Below, in pieces: positions 45,240 through 55,815 of a DNA stretch of 64,000 bases (its first letter is position 1; the number at the start of each line of letters is the position of its first letter). The DNA is from Lumbricus rubellus (Eukaryota > Annelida > Clitellata > Crassiclitellata > Lumbricidae). The stretch spans positions 30,934,226 to 30,998,225 of the forward strand of contig OX243825.1 of assembly GCA_945859605.1 (NCBI GenBank). Direction: 5' to 3'. Below the pieces are notes generated by a model, which ran no database searches, was not told the origin of the DNA, and saw nothing but the letters and a program-made list of their open reading frames with translations. The position numbers were made by a program, and so were the translations under genes.

Positions 45240-45673
45240 GGCATACCTGGGAACGGCGGTCCCAAATTTTAAAATTAAAGAAATAGATAGAGGAGGCTTT
45301 AAACATGATGTGTTGTTATGGACGTTTGATAAAAAAGCTGGATAGGTTAAACGGCATTCCAGCTTAAATGGAAGCTGGAATACATCACTTGCTGAAATAC
45401 ATCACTGAAATCAACAATCCAGTTTCCATTTCTAAAGTTTGGGTTTTTTCATCAATCTTCATTTCACATGTAAAAGGTCTTCATCCAGTTTCCATTTCTC
45501 AAGTGCTTTCTCATTATTCCGGCTTCTATTTCGGTGGACCAGCTGGTTGTTTTATAAGTGTGGAGTGCAAAAGAAACGGTTTCTATGCGCCCATCCAATA
45601 CACTGCACTATTACGACACGTCATGTTGATTTACTTAATGTTATAATTTGGGTCCGCCGTTCCCAGGTATGCC
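45240..45673. mobile_element. hAT-type MITE with perfect 8-bp duplication
   Basis: 434 bp with about 30-bp inverted ends starting GGCATACCTGGGAACGGCGG, flanked by GATAACTG at 45232-45239 and 45674-45681. Inside lies a piece of the foldback family (AATGGAAGCTGGAAT, CATCCAGTTTCCATTTCTC), so this family has captured or been invaded by foldback sequence. Confidence 0.85.
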
Positions 45674-45894
45674 GATAACTGCTCACACATTTCTATGTTC
45701 TCTTGTTTAATTTTTTTAACTTTGTGTCACATATTCGCCAATTTTCCCCATAAAACACTCTGCACATGATGCACAAATCAGACTCGGTCTGGCATTTTTT
45801 TATATTATTTATATTATTTATCTCTGCCTCCATTTCTCTGGACCGCCATTTTTTGGACCACTACCATGAAGTGAAGATCATTCTTCATGGTGGA

Positions 45895-46075
45895 TCCAGC
45901 TATCTGGAATTCATGACCTCAATGTGGCTTTCCGCTCGCTTCCATGTGACTCTGCAGGATCTATATATCATCTTCTTAAGACCTTTCTTTTCGACCAGGC
46001 CTGGGTTCGGAGCATCTCTGAGTAGTGATCTTGAAGGGGCGCTATATAAATTTACGTGATTGATTGATTGACATC
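45895..46075 (+). pseudogene. LINE 3' end remnant
   Basis: A decayed frame reads YHLLKTFLFDQAW, the usual end of a non-LTR retrotransposon reverse transcriptase. It is followed by GAAGGGGCGCTATATAAATT and a (TGAT)n tail at 46058-46072. The tail type fits RTE/CR1-like LINEs or a SINE that uses the same 3' end. Confidence 0.55.
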
Positions 46076-46311
46076 TTGAAGCAATATTGGGTTCCCACAT
46101 GCCATGCTCTTTCCTGATTCTGCAGTTGAATATTTCAAAGTGCACAAGTTTGTTTGTTTAAAATCTGCAGATGTAAATCAGGATCCATAATATTCAGCAG
46201 CATCTACACTCACTCAATGTGATTGCGCTAAAAGAACAGTTTGCTGTGTTTAGGATCTGCATATGCAAGCAGGGATCCATAATCAATAGTATCAACGCTC
46301 GGTCTATCTGA

Positions 46312-48414
46312 TTATGGCAAAGAAGCACTGAATTCGTCCCTCAGTATCATGAAACAAACAAGCGCAGGAAAAAATCACATGAAGACAATCTGTGTCGCAA
46401 ATCCTTTTCTGGAAGGATTAGTCTGCAATCCCATGGAACAGCTCACTCGGAAGAACAGCCGCACAAGTGCAATATGTGTCATAAAGATTTTGCACAAGAG
46501 GATACGCTGGTAAAACACGTAAGATCTCACACTGCAGAAATGCCACACATGTGCTTTGTATGTAACAAAACATTTGCACGGAAGAGCAGTCTTGACAGAC
46601 ACATACAAACCCACACTGGAGAAAAACCATACAAATGTAATTTTTGCCCTGAAGCATTTGCACAGAAAAGTAGTCTTGTAAGCCACACAAACACACATAC
46701 TGGAGAAAATCCTTACTGGTGCAATCTATGTCACAAAGCATTTACATCAAAGGCTGGCCTTGCATCCCATGCAAAAACCCACACTGGAGAAAAGCCATTC
46801 AACTGCAATCTATGTAACAGAGCATTTACACAGAAAAACGTTCTTGACAGGCACATAAGAACTCACACTGGAGAAAAGTCATTCAAATGCAATCTATGTA
46901 ATAGAGCATTTTCACAGAAAAACGTGCTTGACAGCCACATAAGAACTCACACTGGAGAAAAGCTGTACAGCTGCAATCTGTGCAACAAAACATTTGCACA
47001 GAGGTCTGGCCTTGCATATCATGCAAACGCACACACTGGAGAAAAGCCGTACAAGTGTAATTTTTGCTTGAAAGCTTTTAGGCGGAAACACATTCGTGAC
47101 AATCACATGATGCTCCACACTGAAGAAAAAACATACAAATGTAATTTATGTGAGAAAGCATTCACACAGAAAGCTGGTCTTGAACACCACACAAAAACCC
47201 ACACTAAAGAAAAGCCGTACAAGTGTAATTTTTGCTTGAAAGCTTTTAGGCGGAAACACATTCGTGACAATCACATGATGCTCCACACTGAAGAAAAACC
47301 ATACAAATGTAATTTATGTGAGAAAGCATTCACACAGAAAGCTGGTCTTGAACACCACACAAAAACCCACACTAAAGAAAAGCCATTCAAGTGCAATATA
47401 TGTCATAAAGCATTTGCAGAGAAGCGTGGTCTTGAACACCACACAAAAACGCACACTGGAGAAAAGCGGTTCAAGTGCAACATATGTCAAAGAGCATTTG
47501 CACAAAAGATCATTCTTGACAACCACATAAGAACCCACACTGGAGAAAAACCATACAACTGTAATTTATGTCAGAAAGCATTTAGAAATACAGGTAGTCT
47601 TGCATGGCATTCAAAAACTCATGCTTCAGAAAAGCCATTTAAGTGCAGTCTATGCCAAGAAGCATTCACACAAAGGAGTACTCGTGACAACCACATGAAG
47701 ACTCATACTGGATACATGCCATTCAAGTGCAATTTGTGTCAGAAAGCATTTGGTAAAAAGAGCCATCTTCAACGTCACATGAGAACCCACTCTCGGGAAA
47801 ATCCATGCACATGGAAATTTTGCTGTAATAAACTCTGCACAGAAAGTGACAGTAATCCTATTTTCCTTTCAAGAGGGCAAAACGAAAACAAGTCATACAG
47901 GCGGAGTATTTGTGATAACGTTTTTGGTCGAGAAGTTGATTTGGATTGCCATTCAAGAACTAGCAGTGAGCCTTCATGTAACAAAACTGTCAATCAGGAA
48001 ATACTCCTTAGTTTCTCGGGTGGACAAAAGTTGTGCAGAATGACAGAAAATTCCATTGTTAGTAGTGTAGATGTTGGTTTCTTCATAAAAACTGAAGATG
48101 ACAACTCTGCTGAAGAAACAGTGTTGTCAAAAGCAGAGGCCTTGTCACCAATGTCTTCATTTCAGTGTATGGACCAAAGTCAAGATGAAAAACACTTTGG
48201 AAAACATTCAATAGCTGTTTCTGGTATGGATGATTTCATTTCGAGTGCTTATGGTTGTGGATATTGTGATGAAGTGTTTGAAATTGAAAAGACGTTTGTG
48301 GAGCATTGTTATAATCACTACAGTTATTATCCGAAGAAAGATTCGTTTCTTGAACTGACTGATATGTGTTATTGCCCGGGTTGTCAAGGAGAAGTTGTGG
48401 AGAATACTGTTTAA
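46312..48414 (+). CDS. C2H2 zinc-finger protein 3 (3' coding part)
   Basis: The frame is open from 46312 (a TGA ends at 46311) to the TAA at 48412-48414. The first in-frame ATG (46474) lies inside finger 1 (CNMC), so translation must begin upstream or in another exon; CCTCAG at 46339-46344 is a possible acceptor, conserved in the paralogs. Order: a degenerate N-terminal finger-like block (NLCRKSFSGRISLQSH), sixteen canonical fingers, a degenerate block SICDNVF, the tail with IKTEDD (ATA 48085) and the solitary finger YGCGYC...FVEHCYNH. Fingers 8-9 and 10-11 are a tandem 168-bp duplication (47047-47214, 47215-47382), nearly identical. This is the most intact array in the window. Confidence 0.88.
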   Translation, partial: LWQRSTEFVPQYHETNKRRKKSHEDNLCRKSFSGRISLQSHGTAHSEEQPHKCNMCHKDFAQEDTLVKHVRSHTAEMPHMCFVCNKTFARKSSLDRHIQTHTGEKPYKCNFCPEAFAQKSSLVSHTNTHTGENPYWCNLCHKAFTSKAGLASHAKTHTGEKPFNCNLCNRAFTQKNVLDRHIRTHTGEKSFKCNLCNRAFSQKNVLDSHIRTHTGEKLYSCNLCNKTFAQRSGLAYHANAHTGEKPYKCNFCLKAFRRKHIRDNHMMLHTEEKTYKCNLCEKAFTQKAGLEHHTKTHTKEKPYKCNFCLKAFRRKHIRDNHMMLHTEEKPYKCNLCEKAFTQKAGLEHHTKTHTKEKPFKCNICHKAFAEKRGLEHHTKTHTGEKRFKCNICQRAFAQKIILDNHIRTHTGEKPYNCNLCQKAFRNTGSLAWHSKTHASEKPFKCSLCQEAFTQRSTRDNHMKTHTGYMPFKCNLCQKAFGKKSHLQRHMRTHSRENPCTWKFCCNKLCTESDSNPIFLSRGQNENKSYRRSICDNVFGREVDLDCHSRTSSEPSCNKTVNQEILLSFSGGQKLCRMTENSIVSSVDVGFFIKTEDDNSAEETVLSKAEALSPMSSFQCMDQSQDEKHFGKHSIAVSGMDDFISSAYGCGYCDEVFEIEKTFVEHCYNHYSYYPKKDSFLELTDMCYCPGCQGEVVENTV

Positions 48415-48487
48415 ATTTAAAATGCAATATGTAATTTCTCCAGTTATATAATAATTTCTGCATAGTAATTTGCATAAATGTTGGTAT

Positions 48488-48964
48488 GGTGTCACGACAA
48501 CTCGTCCACCGACAACTCGTCCAACGACAACTCGTCCACGGACAACTGGTCCACCGACAACTCGTCCACCGAAATAGAAGCCGGATTAACGAGAGAGCGC
48601 TTGAGAAATGGAAGCTGGATGAAAGTTCTTTATTTACGAAATAGGAGCTGGATTTATGAAAAAAGAGTCTAATGGTTTCCTTGCTTAAATAGAAGCTGAA
48701 TTGGTGATTTTCATCATGTGTTTCAACATGCATCCAGCTTCTATTTCAGATCGAACAAAAACTTGATCCATCTTCCATTTCTTAAGCATTTTTTTATGAA
48801 TCCAGCTTTTATTTCACTTGTAAAAACCTTCATCCAGCTTCTATTCCCCAAGCGTTTTCTCAATAATCAGGCTTCTATTTAAGTGGACGAGTTGTCTGTG
48901 GACCAGTTGTCCGTGGACGAGTTGTCGTTGGACGAGTTGTCGGTGGACCAGTTGTCGTGGAACC
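48488..48964. mobile_element. Foldback element, TU-like, copy B
   Basis: Starts GGTGTCACGACAACTCGTCC and ends with GGTGGACCAGTTGTCGTGGAACC. The left arm has five to six tandem 15-bp ACCGACAACTCGTCC-type units; the right arm has the inverted set. The interior has AATAGAAGC(C/T)GGATT and its reverse. GTTGGTAT occurs on both sides (48480-48487, 48965-48972); a ninth base mismatches. It is inserted in the 3' flank shared by the zinc-finger paralogs, which resumes at 48973. Confidence 0.9.
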
Positions 48965-48972
48965 GTTGGTAT

Positions 48973-49380
48973 ATGTGTATAAAATGTCGGTTGACATTTT
49001 TACGGCTGTTAAATTACCAATGTTCATCTGGAAACAGCCATGCTTCAGGTTTTTCAGTTTATGTGGGACATTGTTATAAATTCATTCATTCATTTGGAAA
49101 TTTATATAGTGCTCCTTCAAGTAAGAAACCTACTCGGAGGCGCTCCCGACTCCAGCGCGCCCGAAAAGAACCAAGAGGACTCCCTTATCAGCAGAGCATA
49201 ACTGACGACGTCCTTGGATACCTAATGTAAGGTTGCATACTAGCTCTCGGAGGTAAATTGGGGCGATACCCTGGCAACAAATGTGATGAGTTATGCATTT
49301 TACAATGGCACACAGATATTAAGTTTATTTAATTATTAGATTTCATTCTCATAATTGATGCTACCTCTTTGTAAGCATTG
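48973..49380 (+). other. Continuation of the 3' flank of zinc-finger gene 3, with a repeat insertion
   Basis: TTACCAATGTTCATCTGGAA and CATGCTTCAGGTTTTT match 1911-2100. A SINE-like piece (TTTATATAGTGCTCCTTCAA...GGAGGCGCTCCCGAC) is inserted at about 49085-49150. The flank reappears at 49850-49890 (AACGACACTTTCC, TATCCTATTAA), so the intervening LINE is an insertion too. Confidence 0.5.
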
Positions 49381-49394
49381 ATTCGATTTTTCAA

Positions 49395-49830
49395 TGTAAG
49401 TGTTAGCATTGATTTGATTTTTTTGATCCTTAAGTCTCAAATGGGTCTTGCTCCGAAGTATATGTGCGATCAGATTCTTCGCCCCCCTTTTACCACTTCG
49501 CTGCATCCTCTTAGGTCCTCTGATCGACTTGACCTCTTTGTCCCCCGAGTCAGGACCGCCATGGATCAATCCGAATTGTAATTGTAATCGTACATTTATA
49601 TAGCGCATTTTCAAGAGAACTCAGATCATTTGCCTGCATTGGTCCCTCCCTATGGAATAGGCTTCCCCCATCAGTTCGCTCTGCCATCCTCTCTGGTAGT
49701 GTACCAGGTATCCTCGTCTTTCACTCGTATGAAAACTTGCCTTTTTCTCGGGGTTGAACGCACTGGGAGCGCTTCTGAAGGGCTCTTGGTGCAAGAAGTG
49801 CTCTATAAATGGTCAGATAAGATTTTTTTA
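49395..49830 (+). pseudogene. LINE reverse transcriptase, C-terminal remnant
   Basis: The first piece reads LKSQMGLAPKYMCDQIL, then LRSSDRLDLFVPRVRTAMDQ, typical of the region after the RT domain in CR1/RTE-like LINEs. After a roughly 60-bp insertion (49578-49630, with TTTATATAGCGCATTTTCAA), a different frame gives SLWNRLPPSVRSAI, the usual continuation. It ends GTGCTCTATAAATGG near 49805. Frames are broken, so it is inactive. Confidence 0.75.
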
Positions 49831-49899
49831 AAATTCAATGTCCATTAGGCTAACAGTTGAACGACACTTTCCGACTATATCCTATTAACCCTCGGAAGC

Positions 49900-50478
49900 T
49901 AACCCAGTAGGCCTATTTGTGCTGATTTTTTACTGCTTTGGAGTTACGCTTTGCGCTTTTATGTTCCGACGAATTAGGTAAAAGGGCCGGTTTTTGACAA
50001 GAAGGAAACTTCGATATTGAAAGCATCAGTTTTATGTACATGTAGCCTAAAGCGCAGAACAAAGTGTAGTTGTAACAAAGTCTACGACTCTAATATCTTT
50101 GGTTGTAAGTTGTACGGCGTAGGCTAATCCCAAAAAAGTCGTTACGAAAGAGAAGCTGTCAATATACAAGGAATATTAAATTAGGCAACATCCTAGTAGG
50201 CTAGGGGGTTGAGGTAATAGATTTAAAGAATTATCAATGTATTTATAACGAGAAAGTTTTCGCAATGGGGCCTACAATTTCAATGCAGCGCCCGATCTAT
50301 ATCGACTTCAGCAGTTCGCGTCAGGTTCATGATGTTGAGTTCGACCGCTCATGACGGCACTGAGATAAAGCAATTTCTTTCGACAACTTAAACGGCTGTC
50401 AATGTAATGTGGAAATTCAAACAAAAGTCGTGACGATGAAGGGCATATTCCTTAGTCCTTACCAAAACCCCTTTCCCT
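49900..50478. other. Unassigned spacer
   Basis: AT-rich, no convincing open frame or repeat. Confidence 0.3.
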
Positions 50479-51097
50479 GGTTCCACGACAACTGGTCTAC
50501 CGACAACACTTACTCGTCTAACGACAACTCGTCTCCGGACAATTGGTCTAACGACAACTGGTCTACTGACGAATAGTATTGATGAAATAGAAGCTGGATC
50601 TACGAAATTTTTTTTTGCTTAAATGGAAGCTGGATTGATGATTTTCATTCATGTAGGCTATTCCAGCATGCACCCATTTCTACCTCAAATCTAAATATAC
50701 CTTCATCCAGCTTCTATTTCTCGCCTGTTATTTTAGTCAATCCAGCTTCTATTTCATATATAAAAATATCCTCATCCAGTCTCCATTACGTAAGCGGTTT
50801 TCTTATCAATCCTGCTTTCATTTCAGATCTAGAAATACCTTCATCCAGCTTTTGTTTATCATGCGTTATTTTCGTCAATCCAGCTTCTATTTCACCTGTA
50901 AGAGAACCATCATCCAGATTCCATTTCTCTTGCGTTTTTTCATCAATCCAACCTCCATTTCACCTCTAAAAACTATCATCCAGCTTCCATTTCTCAAGCG
51001 CTGGATAAGTTGTCAGTAGACCAGTTGTCGTTAGACGAATTGTCCGGAGACCACTTGTCGTTAGACGAGTTGTCGTTAGACGAGTTGTCGTGACACC
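50479..51097. mobile_element. Foldback element, TU-like, copy C
   Basis: 619 bp, GGTTCCACGACAACTGG at the left and CGAGTTGTCGTGACACC at the right, with tandem 15-bp units in both arms and about 50-bp inverted AGAAGCTGGAT blocks inside. A perfect 9-bp duplication CCTTTCCCT lies at 50470-50478 and 51098-51106. Very similar to copy D. Confidence 0.92.
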
Positions 51098-51669
51098 CCT
51101 TTCCCTGTTCGGCGCTGAACGCCTTGGAGGTCGTCCGCTGGACGCTCCTGTGCGCCCCATGAAACCTTAATTCTTCCTCTGGACTGTTACAGTAGATTAC
51201 CCGATGAGCGGAGAGAGTAATTCTCAATAATATAAGTGTAGGCTACTACACAAAGTGCACTGACGACTTGAGCAGGTTGTAGAAGTCTATGCTCAGCAAT
51301 AAAATAATGTAATAGCTTTAAGTCTTTAGAGTTTAGACTTCACTCTAGGTGGCAGTAACGTCTGTTGCCCATACAATTCTACTTAACTCATTAAGACTTT
51401 ATTTTACGCCATTTTTCTTTTCTGTTTTCGTTTTAAAAAAACAGTTTCTGATTAGTTATTTGTGCAGTTGTTTGTACCTTTGTCGCTTATTTTATGTGTC
51501 TAAGGAGTAAAGACTTTTGGACAATGTCAACAACCAATAGAGTAATGCAAGAATTATCCAAGAACACTTAATGAGAAGACTTCGCCAACTTTAACATAGA
51601 TAAGCTTACTATTCGTGTGTGATATTGACGAAGTAAGTATTATACTAGGTCGGCATGCATTTGAGCAAG

Positions 51670-51770
51670 TTCTTTTCCCTGTGAAAAGTTATAACCATTT
51701 TGGTAATGTTCTCCTTTAGAGTCCGAAATTATTTCAATATAGCATCCTATAATATATACTCCTTGTTTTC
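51670..51770. repeat. Inverted copy of the pre-insertion site of the piggyBac element PB2
   Basis: GGTAATGTTCTCCTTTAGAGTCCGAAATTATTTCAAT (in parts) is the reverse complement of the sequence obtained by reading the left flank of PB2 (to 52125) directly into its right flank (from 54610). TTTAGA occupies the position of the TTAA target. The region was thus an inverted repeat before PB2 entered one arm. Additional matches continue on both sides (TAGCATCCTATAATATATAC). Confidence 0.7.
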
Positions 51771-51867
51771 AGTTACGTGTTTTACGTATCTCGCCACGCG
51801 TCTCGCTGTTTAAAATTTATAAATTCGATTAAAAATATTTCCTGACGAAATAGAAGCGGGATTTAGC

Positions 51868-51960
51868 GCGTGAGGGTCGGTTAGGGCTCAGGTTAGGCGC
51901 CGTGAGGGTCGGTTAGGGTTAGTTTCAGGATTAGTGCAGTCATTCTGCTGAAATCGAAGC
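51868..51960. repeat. Third copy of the TTAGGG-bearing repeat block
   Basis: GCGTGAGGGTCGGTTAGGGC and CAGTCATTCTGCTGAAATC match 32052-32135 and the reverse of 3085-3175. It is followed by foldback-type words (GAAGCTGGATTGATGAAAAT) up to 52050. Confidence 0.6.
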
Positions 51961-52285
51961 TGGATTGATGAAAATGTTCTTGCCTAACTGGAGCTGGATT
52001 GACGAAAAATAATTGCTATCTAAATTGAAGTTGGATAGCAACTATTTAATGATGAAAAGATCATTTAGACCCAGAGTATATATTTTCTTATGCTACCATT
52101 GAAACCATTGAAATAATTTCGGACTTTAACCTCCTCAGTGGCCGAAAAAAGTGGCGTCATAACTAATAATAATTTAACTACTTTCTGGCTTACTAGGACC
52201 CAAATAAGTCCCCCAAAAAAGTTCAGCTCATTTGCATAATATTGTTTGCATAATTAATGATGTCCAACCTATTGGACATTGGCAC

Positions 52286-53400
52286 CCAGAATCAAATGTC
52301 CAACGAGTTGGACAAATCCATACAAGTAGTACATGAATACTAAAAATAGCAGTTCAGATGTAGAAATGTAGTAGAAATGTTGAAATAACTATAAACTACA
52401 AATAATTATAATAAAAAAATTCATTGAATTCATAAATTTACAGTGTGTTCATGCCGATAATCATCGTAAACGGCACTCAGAATCAAATGTCCAACGAGTT
52501 GGACAAATCCATACAAGTAGTTCATGAATACTAAAAATAGCAGTTCAGATGTAGAAATGTAGTAGAAATGTTGAAATAACTATAAACTACAAATAATTAT
52601 AATTAAAAAATTCATTGAATTCATAAATTTACAGTGTGTTCATGCCGATAATCATCGTAAACGGTCCTTATAGCCTACAAATCAAATCAAATTGACAAAT
52701 ACTAAACAAGTAGTTCATAAATACCAGAAATAGCAGTTTAGATGTAGAAATGTAGTAGAAATGTTGAAATAACTATAAACTACAAATAATTATAATTAAA
52801 AAATTCATTGAATTCATAAATTTACAGTGTGTTCATGCCGATAATCATCGTAAACGGCACTCAGAATCAAATGTCCAACGAGTTGGACAAATCCATACAA
52901 GTAGTTCATGAATACTAAAAATAGCAGTTCAGATGTAGAAATGTAGTAGAAATGTTGAAATAACTATAAACTACAAATAATTATAATTAAAAAATTCATT
53001 GAATTCATAAATTTACAGTGTGTTCATGCCGATAATCATCGTAAACGGTCCTTATAGCCTACAAATCAAATCAAATTGACAAATACTAAACAAGTAGTTC
53101 ATAAATACCAGAAATAGCAGTTTAGATGTAGAAATGTAGTAGAAATGTTGAAATAACTATAAACTACAAATAATTATAATTAAAAAATTCATTGAATTCA
53201 TAAATTTACAGTGTGTTCATGCCGATAATCATCGTAAACGGTCCTTATAGCCTACAAATCAAATCAAATTGACAAATACTAAACAAGTAGTTCATGAATA
53301 CCAGAAATAGCAGTTTAGATGTAGAGATGTTGAGTAAGTATACAAATAATTTAAAAAATTCATTGAATTCATAAATTTACAGTGTGTACATGCCGATAAT
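52286..53400. repeat. 190-bp tandem array in PB2
   Basis: About six units of about 190 bp sharing GTAGAAATGTTGAAATAACT and CAGTGTGTTCATGCCGATAA. Two unit types: one with GTCCAACGAGTTGGAC (about 52300, 52492, 52873), one where this part reads CTTATAGCCTACAAATCAAA (about 52668, 53050, 53241), partly alternating. It lies between the transposase stop and the TTAA end. Confidence 0.85.
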
Positions 53401-53422
53401 CATCGTAAACAGTCCTACTAGC

Positions 53423-53908
53423 CTACACGGTCGTGTGGTAGTCTTGGAAACAGTTACGATCTGCAACAAGGCAAAGATACACATCACATGATATGCAATG
53501 AAATTTAGGTTTTTTTGAGCATCCAGAGTTCTTGCAACGCACAGCATTTTTGACGTTGTCGATGGCCGGAAGATGTTTCGCACCAGAGAAGCGCCTGTAT
53601 TCCGATGGTGTCTTCGATTTACGTCGCTTTGTCGGTGGTGGTGGAGCATCCGAGTCGCTGCTGTCAGTTTGAACGGTCGCTGACAGGAACTTCTCACCAT
53701 GTCCATGCGAAAGGCGAGGGAGTCTTGAATGTCCTTTCAGTTGCCTGCAGTCTTCTCGGTACTGTATCCATGAATTGATGACGCAAAGATCAAAGAAATG
53801 CAGAATTGTTCGAATCGTCCATTTTCGTGTTCGTGTCTTCATTCGGTAGTAGCTCAGCATCCTGTCACACAAATCTACGCCGCCCATTTTCAAATTATAC
53901 AGCCTAAT
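53423..53908 (-). pseudogene. piggyBac transposase, C-terminal part
   Basis: Minus-strand frame from about 53908 to the stop at 53423 reads LKMGGVDLCDRMLSYYRMKT with the third catalytic aspartate, then WTIRTILHFFDL and a complete cysteine-rich end (CKNSGCSKKPKFHCISC...C...C). Related to but distinct from PB1. The preceding core with the first two aspartates is missing. Confidence 0.85.
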
Positions 53909-54075
53909 AATTTGAGATTTGATCTGATCTTGAAGAAACGTTTACGCGTGATGACGTCTGCAATCGATTGGACACGGTAGTTGTTCTGCCAGAACATATT
54001 GACTCGTGGGTACGGAATAGCTGACATTACAATGCTAGCACCCAAACAAAGCAAAACAAACAATGCATTGCACAC
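53900..54075 (-). pseudogene. piggyBac transposase, N-terminal-side fragment
   Basis: Minus-strand frame reads MSAIPYPRVNMFWQNNYRVQ, then ITRKRFFKIRSNLKLL, matching the segment before the catalytic core of PB1. It breaks off where the C-terminal part begins in another frame (junction about 53900-53912), so roughly 280 codons are deleted. The farther N-terminus is not readable. Confidence 0.75.
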
Positions 54076-54609
54076 TGGTCAACAGTGAAAACAATATTTT
54101 TGGCAATCCATGAAGTAAAATATTATCGCGTGATCAAACAACAGAATGTGTAAATTATTAACTAACAACACTGACGTATTTACACTTAGGGGCCTAGGAA
54201 AGAAATTCCGACTCTGCGTGATGTTGAGTGCCGCAGTCCACCCTGTTGGACACGGCATTGCGACAACCCTATCTCCCACACCTATTGTGTTAAAAGCCTA
54301 CAATTTGCACTAAAAGAACGAGTAATGTCTAGGTAATAAAACTGCTGATTGCTTTTAATAATATATGTAACCCCTGAGGAAATATGATTTTTTTACCTTT
54401 TGCCTTTCCGTGGAAGGTTTTTACTCCAACCGTCGCCATTTTGTTTTGTATCAACACTGAAAAGTTTTAACTTTTTCATTCGCCAGATGTAGGCACATTA
54501 TGTCCAACTCGTTGGAAGTTGGTTCTGAAATATTGGATGAAATAGCTTGTGAGTTATAGCCCTAGAACCCAATGTCCAACGAGTTGGACAAATCCACTGA
54601 GGAGGCTAA

Positions 54610-55690
54610 AGGAGAACATTACCACGATTTCATATGATTTTGAAGGGTCAACTCCTTAATGGGGTTTGCATAATAGTCGTGTAGCCCCACCTGTTGGACA
54701 AAACACCCAGGACCACCCAAGCGAACGAATATTAACCTTTCTGGACAAGCCCCCGGATAAACACCCCACAAAAAACCCCGGACAAACCCCGTGGTTGGTC
54801 AACCCCTTCCCTCGGATAACATAAATTGTTTATATGCAGTAATCTTCTGAACGGCGGTCCGAAGTTCAAGCTGATACTGTCGTTTTTATTGTTTTAACGG
54901 AATTAATAATTTATTATTAATTATTCGCCATTGCACAGTATTTAGCGTTGATGGCATTTTGGCGCACACGTTGGATTCATGAAAATAATTATTGATAAAT
55001 TGAATCAAATCGATGTTTTTTTTCATTGAATTGAAGTGGGATTTATGATAGCAATTTTTGGAAATGTATGCTGTACATCGAAGCTAGGCAGGGCTGTGAG
55101 TCGGGTGGTTTCAGACGGCGAAGTGTGCTGGAGTTCATTCCGATTCATGAGCAAAGAGTCCGGACCAAGGTCGCGACAGATATAAGGGTAGTGGAATAGC
55201 CTTTGCTGATAAGAACAGAAGTTGGGAAAAGAAGTAATGTGTTTCTTGATAATGAGCAAGAAAGAAACGTTCAGTGATTCTGGAAATGTTGTTGAGGCTC
55301 GATATAGATCTGAAGTTAGAAAGGTTGCTGGAGTCAATGTCAAGGAACTAAAGCAAGGGCGTGATTAGAATAGATTTGTAGCATGATGGAAACAACCTTA
55401 ATTCCTTAGAATGTAGATTTTTTTAAATTCTGGAGTATGCAGAAATTATTATGAAATTGGTGTTCAGATGGGAGTTTCAGAGATGGTTATTTATATACAG
55501 TGTAGCAACATTGATTAAACATACATAGGCCTACCGTTTGTCACTCACAAAGATTGGCTAAATTGAACTATTTATGTAAAAAAATCTCATTACCTGGTAT
55601 TATTAGTTATTTTATTTGACAATAATAGTGTTTAGTAGTTATATTACATTTAACTTGTTATTTTAATTTGTACGTTTTCATTAGTTATTA
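54610..55690. other. Unassigned AT-rich region
   Basis: No convincing gene. The 106-codon minus-strand open frame at 55023-55343 has no recognisable domain. GAACGGCGGTCCGAAG at 54851 resembles the end of the MITE at 45240. Confidence 0.3.
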
Positions 55691-55699
55691 TTACTTTGA

Positions 55700-55815
55700 C
55701 ATATTGTGATAATAATAACAACATTTGACGATTTCTAAGGGCGCCTGTGATGATGTTCTATGTCCCATTGTGTGTTTGCAAGTGGAGTAATAAAGAAAAT
55801 ATTTACCTACTTACT
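55700..55815 (+). mobile_element. Probable SINE 3' tail
   Basis: GGGCGCCTGTGATGATG...GGAGTAATAAAGAAAATATT ends in (TTAC)n, resembling the tails of 32727-32965 and 40690-40915. The head is not recognisable. Confidence 0.35.

Larger units (their letters stand above)
52126..54609 (-). mobile_element. piggyBac element PB2, core-deleted
   Basis: TTAA (52126) + CCTCCTCAGTGG at the left; CCACTGAGGAGG + CTAA (54606-54609) at the right. The palindrome GTCCAACGAGTTGGAC sits at 54574-54589, exactly 16 bases from the terminal tetramer. The transposase on the minus strand keeps only N- and C-terminal fragments. The left third is a tandem array (52286-53400). The inverted near-empty site at 51670-51770 supports both boundaries. 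Confidence 0.88.
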
